Below are positions 56,318-64,000 of a stretch of DNA of 64,000 nucleotides, one piece after another; position 1 is the stretch's first letter; every line of letters begins with the position of its first letter. The notes under the pieces were generated by a model. The model made no database searches, was not told where the DNA came from, and was given only the letters and a program-made list of their open reading frames with translations. The translations under genes and the position numbers were made by a program. Where the stretch lies: contig CAZCAC010000031.1 of NCBI GenBank assembly GCA_964496575.1, positions 13,435 through 77,434 of the forward strand, written 5' to 3'. This stretch comes from CAZCAC01 sp964496575. Lineage in GTDB: Bacteria > Planctomycetota > UBA1135 > GCA-002686595.

Positions 56318-57994
56318 TCACGGATACCACGTGACCGCCAACCCGTTGGTGGCGTTGAAGTCGTTCACCCCCGCGCCGCACGGCGGGTTGACGGGATTGC
56401 GATACCAGCACTGGTAGAACTTCTCGTCTCCGGTGCTGATGTTACCCGCCTTGTCGAGGATGCCGATCGAGGTACTGGCTGCTCCGTCGCCGTTGGCGAA
56501 GCGGACCTGGAGGCGACGCAGGTCCCCACCGGCGCAGCGCAGACCGTCGCCCCAGAGAACGCCCGGCGACAGGTCGTTGTCGGCCTGGAAGAACAGGCAG
56601 CTGTTGTTCGGTTCGACGTGTGTCGCGCTCAAGACCAGGGTGTCGTCGCTGACACTCGCGACTCCCGTACCGGAGAGGTGCGCGCCGGAGGCGAAAACGC
56701 CGTTCGCGCAGCCGGAGTGGGGGACGCTCCCATCGTTGTCGTTGCCGCACGGACAGACCCCGTTGCCGAAGTCCCCGGAGCAGAACTCGGTGCCCGGACC
56801 GTCGAGGTCGAAGATGTAGGCCGCGCCCGGCCGGAGGCCCATCGTATGACCCCCGAATGCCCCGACGACGGCGAGATCTCCTTCAACCGAGATGCCGGTG
56901 CCGAAGTTGTCCTGGAAGATGGTGTCGGAACCGTGGAACTTGGCGAGCTGTTGCCCCGTGGCCGAGTCGAAGAGGTAGGCCGCGCCGGCGAAGCCTCCGT
57001 TGTGGGTCGCCCCGATCGATCCGACCACCGCGAAGCGATCGCCCACGGCAAGGCTGTACCCGAAGTAGTCACTCGCCCCGACGTCCGCGGGAAGGAGCCT
57101 GGCGACCTCTTGCCCGGTCGCCACGTCGAAGAGATACGCCGCCCCGGAGTTGGGGCCGTTGACGGGATGCCAGATCGCCCCGACGAGCGCGCGATCATCC
57201 TCGATCGAAACGCTCCAGCCGAACCAGGCATCCTGTGTCGCGTCCGAGGCGTAGAGCTGGTGGAGCTGCTGTCCCGTCGTGACGTCGAAGATGTACGCAG
57301 CACCAGCCAGCCAGGCCACGTCGGAATCCCAGCGCGACCCGATGATGGCGAGGTTCCCGCTGATCGAGACGCTCCAGCCGAAGTGATCGGAGGCCATGCC
57401 ATCCGCGGGAACGATCTTGCGAATCACCTGGCCAGTGGGCACGTCGACGACGTACGCGGAGCCGGAGAAGGTGCCCATGTCGTCGTCCGAGGGCGCCCCG
57501 ACGATCGCCAGATCGCCGTCGATGGAGACGGCGTATCCGAAGATGTCCTGTGGTGCCGCGTCTCCGGGGATGACCTGGAAGAACTGCTGCCCGGTGTTCA
57601 CGTCGTAGATGTACGCCGCACCGGCGGCGTAGCCACTGCTGGTGGTGTTGCTGGGAGCGCCTATGAGCGCGCGATCTCCACTGATCGAGACGCTGTACCC
57701 GAACTCCTCACCCCCTACCGGGATCGTGGGCAGCTTCCAGAGGAACGCCCCCGTGTAGACGTCGAAGATGTACGCCGATCCAGTTTGAGCGCCGGCGTCG
57801 TCGTTCACGTAGGCCCCCACGATGCACCGCCCATCGCTCACGGAGGTGCTCCACCCGAACCAGTCGCCGTCCGACCAGTCGGGCGCGAGCAGCTTGTGGA
57901 GCTCGGTCTGGGCGGTCACGGGTTGCCAGGCGAATGCCACGGTCATCAGGCCCACGGCGAGGGAGACTCTTGCCAGATACGAGACGAGGTTCAT
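56318..57994 (-). CDS. FG-GAP-like repeat exported protein with Cys-rich C-terminal module
   Basis: 558 residues from ATG 57994 with AAGGAGC just upstream; signal peptide ARVSLAVGLMTVAFAWQPVT. Seven repeats of about 52 residues follow (FGYSVSISGDRALIGAPSNT, GAAYIYDVNTGQQFFQVIPG, FGYAVSIDGDLAIVGAPSDD), a seven-bladed propeller. Tail: CSGDFGNGVCPCGNDNDGSV, GCANGVFASGAHLSG, GLRCAGGDLRRLQVRFA, FYQCWYRNPVNPPCGAGV, NDFNATNGLAVTWYP. This Cys module is nearest to that of the FGE-fold protein at 155 and the interrupted gene at 5257. Confidence 0.84.
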   Translation of the reverse strand: MNLVSYLARVSLAVGLMTVAFAWQPVTAQTELHKLLAPDWSDGDWFGWSTSVSDGRCIVGAYVNDDAGAQTGSAYIFDVYTGAFLWKLPTIPVGGEEFGYSVSISGDRALIGAPSNTTSSGYAAGAAYIYDVNTGQQFFQVIPGDAAPQDIFGYAVSIDGDLAIVGAPSDDDMGTFSGSAYVVDVPTGQVIRKIVPADGMASDHFGWSVSISGNLAIIGSRWDSDVAWLAGAAYIFDVTTGQQLHQLYASDATQDAWFGWSVSIEDDRALVGAIWHPVNGPNSGAAYLFDVATGQEVARLLPADVGASDYFGYSLAVGDRFAVVGSIGATHNGGFAGAAYLFDSATGQQLAKFHGSDTIFQDNFGTGISVEGDLAVVGAFGGHTMGLRPGAAYIFDLDGPGTEFCSGDFGNGVCPCGNDNDGSVPHSGCANGVFASGAHLSGTGVASVSDDTLVLSATHVEPNNSCLFFQADNDLSPGVLWGDGLRCAGGDLRRLQVRFANGDGAASTSIGILDKAGNISTGDEKFYQCWYRNPVNPPCGAGVNDFNATNGLAVTWYP

Positions 57995-58171
57995 CGCTGC
58001 TCCTTTGCGAGTGCGAGGTCTGGAGGTCGCGGGGAGAGCTTCGGGAGGCCATGATCATCTAGGAGCACAGCCGTCCCTCGGCTACACGACATGCGACCAT
58101 TCCTCGCGTGGGGTCCGACGAGGGGTCCCCGGCACCAGATGGCGCCACTCGACCGGCCACCCGGATCCCGC

Positions 58172-59089
58172 TCAGCCGCCGCGACCCGGCTGCTCGAGCT
58201 TCAGGATGGCCACAGCCTCGGCGTAGACGGTCACGTTGCCCGACGATTCGGAGACGACGAACGCCACGGCCTCGGTCCGGCCCGTGAGCGCCGCCGCGGC
58301 TGCGTGCCGGGCACCGAGCCCCCGATCCACCTTGACCTTCTTTCGCATCGGCGCGCTGAGAAACACGCCCGCGCGACGCACCACGCCCCGCAGATCGATG
58401 ATGAAGGCGCCGTCCACCGCCGAGAGCTCGCGCAGCGTCTCGAAGAAGGCGGGGTTGTGAATGCTCCGCTCCTCCCGGCGATGCCCCTTGCAGGGATTCA
58501 GGATCAAGGGCCTGGTGTACTTCTCCAGCTCGGCGGGCTCACCCATCACGAACGTGGTCCCGATCGGCTTTCCCTCGCGCCCTTCGGCCGCGAGTCTCGT
58601 CGTGATCTCGAGCAGTCGGACGAAGGAGCGTGACATCCGCTGGGGATTGACCGAGATCTTCTTGCTGTCGCGCAGCCACTCGATGTCGCGAGCGGCGTTG
58701 ACCAGGGCGATGTTGTCGAGGCGCTTCGAGCCGGCCAGGCCCGTCAGGCAGACCACGGTCTCCTCGGCCTCCACCGCACCTCGCAGGACCGACAGGGTCA
58801 GCCCCAGCCGCACCTGGTCGAACCGGGCCAGCGTCGCCGAGGGCATTCGCACCACGACGTCCCGGCGGTGCGATTTGGCCGGCGGTTCACGATCCTCTCC
58901 CGCCGTGAGCCAGACGATCGTCTCTTTCTCCCGCAGGCGCTCCACCGTCCGGCGGTCGTCCAGCAGCTCGGCGCGCACCAGGAGCCTGGTGATGCCGATG
59001 CTTCGAGCCAGCGATAGCGCCGCTTCGACCACCCGATGGGATTCGGTCGCTTCGCTCAGGGGAGTTTCCTGGGGCTTGTCGGCGGTCAT
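58172..59089 (-). CDS. DisA_N (diadenylate cyclase)-like protein with alpha/beta N-terminal domain
   Basis: 305 residues. N-terminal half (HRVVEAALSLARSIGITRLL, IVWLTAGEDREPP, VVCLTGLAG) looks like the pyruvate-kinase-C-like domain found in archaeal-type diadenylate cyclases; the C-terminal half is a DAC domain: VDGAFIIDLRGVVRRAGVFL, GARHAAAAALTGRTEAVAFV, VSESSGNVTVY. The DGA motif is present, but the usual RHR reads RHA. DAC domains make cyclic di-AMP from two ATP. Activity is likely if the Arg is dispensable, as seems to be so in the archaeal type. Cytoplasmic, no membrane span. A cyclic di-AMP receptor is not seen nearby. Confidence 0.78.
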   Translation of the reverse strand: MTADKPQETPLSEATESHRVVEAALSLARSIGITRLLVRAELLDDRRTVERLREKETIVWLTAGEDREPPAKSHRRDVVVRMPSATLARFDQVRLGLTLSVLRGAVEAEETVVCLTGLAGSKRLDNIALVNAARDIEWLRDSKKISVNPQRMSRSFVRLLEITTRLAAEGREGKPIGTTFVMGEPAELEKYTRPLILNPCKGHRREERSIHNPAFFETLRELSAVDGAFIIDLRGVVRRAGVFLSAPMRKKVKVDRGLGARHAAAAALTGRTEAVAFVVSESSGNVTVYAEAVAILKLEQPGRGG

Positions 59090-59208
59090 GGGTCGAGCTG
59101 CTGATTCTCACCAGCTTCGACATCCTACGCTCTGACGACTCGCCTTTGCACCGCTCGAACGCGACTGTTTTGCGGCAGCAAGGTCGACGATCGACTCCGC
59201 CTCCCCGG

Positions 59209-60870
<1,662 letters not shown>

Positions 60871-61014
60871 CTCTTCTATCCTCACAACTCGACCGTGGAC
60901 TCCGGTTAGGCGGGCGGCTCTGCCCGAACCAGCAGCGTACGGTAGGGCCGGGGGCGGAGAGGTACAGGGTCGTCTCGGATCTTCCTGTCCAGAAATGGAT
61001 ATCCAGCGGATCCG

Positions 61015-61350
61015 TCAGGGCGCGAGCCAGAACTCGACCGCGTCCGAGAGGGTCCCCGAGGGGAACGAGGGATCGCGGATCAGCGCCTGGACGTTGAATC
61101 CCTGGCCCCCGCTGACCGGCTGGCCGAGGGCCGAGGGGTGGCTGGCGAGGTACGCGTTGAAGTCGAGCACCAGGCTGCCGTCACAGCTGCCTGTGCTGCC
61201 GCCGGTAGTTTGCGGGACTATCCGCTGGAAGGGTGCCTTCACGCACAGGGTGCTGGTCCCGTCGCTCCAGGGGAGCGACTGCCCCCCGATCGGATCCTCT
61301 TGCCGTCCCCCCAGGAGAGCTGCGAACGCGAGCAATGCCACTAGCTTCAA
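61015..61350 (-). CDS. Mini exported protein: signal peptide plus half of the type-2 Cys module
   Basis: 111 residues from TTG 61350: (M)KLVALLAFAALLGG signal peptide, then SLPWSDGTSTLCVKAPFQRI, VPQTTGGSTGSCDGSLVLDF, NVQALIRDPSFPSGTLSDAV and EFWLAP. It corresponds to the second half of the terminal module of the integrin-alpha-like protein at 8762 (SLDTPWKGGTLCVKGPFSRT ... YWYRDP ... DAVAFDVVP). AAGGAGG at 61358-61364 fits the TTG; an upstream ATG at 61386 is an alternative. The body of the gene is missing, so this may be a deletion remnant that stayed in frame, or a working small secreted protein. Confidence 0.6.
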   Translation of the reverse strand: MKLVALLAFAALLGGRQEDPIGGQSLPWSDGTSTLCVKAPFQRIVPQTTGGSTGSCDGSLVLDFNAYLASHPSALGQPVSGGQGFNVQALIRDPSFPSGTLSDAVEFWLAP

Positions 61351-61686
61351 TGGAATGCCTCCTTGCTTCTCGATGTGGACCTCCATCGGGCAGTCGGATC
61401 GCCAGTCCACTACGGGACTGCGGGCGGCGTGTCCAGGGGGGTGGATGCGCCGATGGCCGCTGGTGTCGTCTGGGCAGAATCGTCTGCGGAAGCTGTGCCC
61501 GGGGCTCGGAGACCGGTTTCCAACGGGGTGCTCCGAATCCCGACCGGACCGGCTCGGTGTCTCACGAAATGCTACCCTCTGCTCGGAGGGGTGCCCCATC
61601 CTCCCCCGGGACGGGGTGCCTCGTGGTCGGGCCAGGACCCGACCGAAGAGCGGATCGACGGCCAGTACGCCACGGAAGGAGGAAAC
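61351..61686. other. Divergent intergenic region
   Basis: About 335 bases between the mini Cys-module gene and the GH172 gene. It holds the ribosome binding sites AAGGAGG at 61358-61364 (minus) and AAGGAGG at 61676-61682 (plus, before ATG 61687). The sequence near 61560 (TGCTACCCT) could be an extended -10 for the GH172 gene. No RNA gene or repeat is visible. Confidence 0.4.
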
Positions 61687-63792
61687 ATGCACACGATCTC
61701 CAGCCTGATCTTCGTCCTCGGAGTCTCGGTCGCGCAGCCGGCGGCGGCGCAAGAAGAGGTCAGCCTCGAGTCGCTGCTCGGCGACATGGTCGACCGCGGA
61801 CGGCTGGCGGAGGTTCCTTCGCCGCACTACATCTGCCGGCAGTTCAGCAGCTACGACCGCGACACGGTCGCCGAGGGCGAGGAGGGCTGGTTCGCGAACT
61901 GGGATCGCAGCCAGTTCGTGCGCGTCGAGGAGTCGGGTGGGCGGAAGGAGTACGTCATGCTGGACGCCGAGGGCCCCGGCGCGATCGTGCGGATCTGGGG
62001 GACGTGGCACGGGCCGCGGGGTGAGGACGGGCTCCTGCCGTTCAGCAACGGAACGCTGCGCTTCTACCTCGACGGCGAGCCCGAGCCGGTGATCGAGGGT
62101 CCGGTCGCCGACTTGATCAGCGGGGGCGCGCTGATCGGCGAGCCGTTCAGCGAGTCGGTCTCGCCGGATTCGGAGTACAAGCGGCGTGGGCACAATCTCT
62201 ACCTGCCGATTCCCTACGCCAGCGGCTGCAAGATCACGTACGATAGCGAGGCGATCAAGGACTTCGGCGGCAAGGAGGGGGAGGCGCTCTACTACCAGAT
62301 CAACTACCGCAGCTACGAGCCGGAGACGGTGGTGAAGTCGTTTGCTCGCGAACAGCTCGAGGAGCTCGCGCCATTGATCGAGGAGGTGGGGGAAGCGCTG
62401 GTCGCCGCGGAGCCCGGCGAGATGCCGCTGGTCACCATGGGGACGAGCCTCGACACCTGGCTTCCGCCGGAGGCAGGCCCCATCGAGCTGTACGACGAGA
62501 CGCGAGAGGGGTGGGCGATTCGCACGCTCTCTCTTCGAATCGCCGCCGACGATTGGCAACAGGCGGCCCGCTCGATCGTGTTGACCGCCGAGTTCGACGA
62601 TGAGCAGACGATCTGGTGTCCCGTCGGTGACTTCTTCGGCACGGGCTACGAGCTCCACGTGTACCGGAGCTGGTACACCGATGTGGCCGAGGATGGCACG
62701 ATGACCTGCTGCTGGGTGATGCCCTTCGAGCGGACCGCGAAGGTGAGCCTGGTGAATCTCGGTGAAGAGCCGGTGCGGGTGGAGTCGAAAGTGAAGAGCT
62801 GCGCCTACGACTGGACCGATCGAAGCATGCACTTCCATGCGACCTGGCACCAGCTGACCAAGGTCGACACCGGGCCGAACAAGAATCAGTCCGGCGAGGG
62901 AGCGTTCGACGTGAACTACGTGACGATCGAAGGTGAAGGAAAGGTCGTCGGCGACACGCTCACTCTGTTCAACGGTACCCCGGCGTGGTGGGGGGAAGGC
63001 GACGAGAAGATCTACATCGACGGCGAGGCGTTTCCGTCGCACGTCGGCACGGGAACCGAGGACTACTATGGCTACGCCTGGTGTCGCCCCGAGTATTTCC
63101 AGTCGCCGTTCCACTCCCAGCCGTGCGGGGACGGGAATCTGGCCGGCGGTTTCTCGGTGAACAGCCGCTACCGAGTTCTCGACGCGCTGCCGTTCACGAG
63201 CTCGATCCGCTTCGACATGGAGCTGTGGCACTGGCGCAGCACCAGGATGAACTACGCGCCCGCCGTTTTCTTCTACGCCCGCCCCGGCGCGAAGGTCAAC
63301 GTCGCTCCCGATCCTGAATCGGCGGCCTTGCCCGTGGCGAAGCAGCGGAGCGACGTCGTCGAGGTCCGCCGCGTTCCGGGCGCGCTCGAGGGCGAGGCGC
63401 TGGTCATCGTCGAGACCACCGGCGGCGAGACGCAGATTCAGGAGGGCGACTTCGAATGGAGTGGCGGCGCGCAGCTCTGGTGGATCGACGGGAAGCCGGG
63501 GGATCGGCTGGTGCTGGAGGTGCCGGTCGAGAAGGCCGGCCGGTACCGGGTCCTCGGCGACCTGACCAAGGCGGTCGACTACGGGATTGTGCGCTTGACC
63601 CTCGGCGGAAGAGCGAGTGAGGACTTCGACCGCTACCACGCCTCGGTGGCCAATGACGCGCTGGAGCTCGGTGTTTTCGAGCTGAGTGAGGGAGCGAACC
63701 GCCTCGAGGTCGAGATCGTCGGTGCTCACGAAGAGGCAGTTCCGCGGCACATGTTCGGTTTGGACTACTTGAAGCTGGAACTGGTGGAGTAG
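61687..63792 (+). CDS. Exported GH172 (DUF2961) family glycoside hydrolase
   Basis: 701 residues; AAGGAGG four bases before ATG 61687 and a signal peptide (SSLIFVLGVSVAQPAAAQ). DUF2961 core: ICRQFSSYDRDTVA, EYVMLDAEGPGAIVRIWGTW, RFYLDGEPEPVIEG, NLYLPIPYASGCKITYD, PVGDFFGTGYELH, and the signature WWGEGDEKIYIDGE with GTGTEDYYGYAWC. The last ~140 residues (VLEVPVEKAGRYRVLGDLTK, NRLEVEIVG) are a beta-sandwich. Paralogue of the gene at 42905-45016 but clearly diverged; together they suggest breakdown of fructo- or arabinofuranosides. Confidence 0.87.
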   Translation: MHTISSLIFVLGVSVAQPAAAQEEVSLESLLGDMVDRGRLAEVPSPHYICRQFSSYDRDTVAEGEEGWFANWDRSQFVRVEESGGRKEYVMLDAEGPGAIVRIWGTWHGPRGEDGLLPFSNGTLRFYLDGEPEPVIEGPVADLISGGALIGEPFSESVSPDSEYKRRGHNLYLPIPYASGCKITYDSEAIKDFGGKEGEALYYQINYRSYEPETVVKSFAREQLEELAPLIEEVGEALVAAEPGEMPLVTMGTSLDTWLPPEAGPIELYDETREGWAIRTLSLRIAADDWQQAARSIVLTAEFDDEQTIWCPVGDFFGTGYELHVYRSWYTDVAEDGTMTCCWVMPFERTAKVSLVNLGEEPVRVESKVKSCAYDWTDRSMHFHATWHQLTKVDTGPNKNQSGEGAFDVNYVTIEGEGKVVGDTLTLFNGTPAWWGEGDEKIYIDGEAFPSHVGTGTEDYYGYAWCRPEYFQSPFHSQPCGDGNLAGGFSVNSRYRVLDALPFTSSIRFDMELWHWRSTRMNYAPAVFFYARPGAKVNVAPDPESAALPVAKQRSDVVEVRRVPGALEGEALVIVETTGGETQIQEGDFEWSGGAQLWWIDGKPGDRLVLEVPVEKAGRYRVLGDLTKAVDYGIVRLTLGGRASEDFDRYHASVANDALELGVFELSEGANRLEVEIVGAHEEAVPRHMFGLDYLKLELVE

Positions 63793-63850
63793 CCGAGTCG
63801 GATCGAGCCACTGTTCATATGGCGAGGGGGGGGTTGTTCCGGGTGGCGTT

Positions 63851-63934
63851 GCGTTCGCCGAAGGCGGACGGGAAGGGCCCGATTCCGGTATGGCGTTCGC
63901 CGCAGGCGAGCGGGACTGTCCCGATGCCGGCGTG
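63851..63934 (+). repeat. Two tandem 42-bp imperfect repeats
   Basis: Units 63851-63892 and 63893-63934 both begin GCGTTCGCCG(A/C)AGGCG and share CGGGA and CCCGAT, differing at about ten of 42 positions. Each contains a small inverted repeat (TTCGCC/GGCGGA or GGCGAG). Non-coding; a remnant of an intergenic repeat element or assembly noise near the contig end. Confidence 0.6.
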
Positions 63935-64000
63935 GGGGTAGGCCTAGGCCCACACCCCCCCCCCCCCCCCCCACAAAAACCCCCGGGGGGGAGAGGGTAA
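63935..64000. other. Low-complexity end of the window
   Basis: Contains 18 C in a row (63955-63972), then AAAAAC, CCCC and GGGGGGG. Such a sequence is unlike the rest and most probably reflects a poor contig end. Confidence 0.7.

Noticed and set aside
61350..63750. Long minus-strand extension of the mini Cys-module gene
   Set aside because: The extension lies antisense to the GH172 gene; the signal peptide and ribosome binding site place the start at 61350.

Overview
The window is a visibly GC-rich bacterial segment with dense gene packing on both strands, many genes for secreted proteins, no rRNA or tRNA gene, no CRISPR array and no insertion sequence that I could recognise. The gene content points to the Planctomycetota: ECF sigma factors coupled to a Hanks-type kinase or an anti-sigma-like protein, a planctomycete-type zinc peptidase, sulfatase and GH172 (DUF2961) genes, and above all a large family of exported proteins with one Cys-rich module (consensus about CFGDGSGTPCPCGN, later QxWYRD and FNATNGY..TW). 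From memory, that module is abundant in the Saltatorellus-like deep planctomycete lineage; the lineage assignment is inference.

Layout. 1-21.1 kb is mostly exported proteins: an FGE-fold protein, a YedE selenium/sulfur permease, a TIKI/erythromycin-esterase-like protein, a zinc peptidase, and seven further members of the Cys-module family carrying FG-GAP, VCBS, LamG or Kelch-type repeats. A sigma factor/Ser-Thr kinase pair (10.5-14.0 kb) and a broken sulfatase lie among them. 21.2-26.4 kb is a signalling block: a propeller-type sensor kinase, its NarL-type regulator, a degenerate receiver and a decayed Ser/Thr kinase, with two copies of one palindrome bracketing the block. 26.6-34 kb has a CotH-type exported protein, a mini zinc-ribbon gene, Uup and DeaD. 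34.2-45 kb has a VWA protein, a frameshifted sulfatase/GH43-like fusion, a sigma/anti-sigma pair, an RGG-repeat EF-hand protein, an NhaC-family antiporter and a GH172 protein. 45.25-52.95 kb is one tight four-gene operon of Fe-S flavoproteins. 53-64 kb has a carboxypeptidase-regulatory-like protein bracketed by two fragments of the Cys module, an AraC/GyrI pair, another FG-GAP-like protein, a diadenylate-cyclase-like protein, an acyl-CoA dehydrogenase, a mini Cys-module gene and a second GH172 protein.

How the genes work together. The most coherent system is the 45-53 kb operon. A DAO-type flavin dehydrogenase and a SoxA-like FAD/Fe-S subunit are overlapped with a NuoG-like protein carrying an MvhD-type domain and a NuoE-NuoF fusion. 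This suggests a soluble complex moving electrons from an amine or amino acid to NAD, possibly with electron bifurcation. The sulfatase, GH43-like and two GH172 proteins suggest use of sulfated or furanosidic polysaccharide.

A recurring theme is gene decay in exported and signalling genes: one in-frame TAG, one in-frame TGA, one C-tract frameshift, a sulfatase cut just before its active-site Cys, a kinase with internal deletions, and three fragments that keep little more than a signal peptide or the tail of the Cys module. The TGA case could conceivably be selenocysteine, but the evidence is weak. The last ~50 bases (an 18-C run) look like a contig end artefact.
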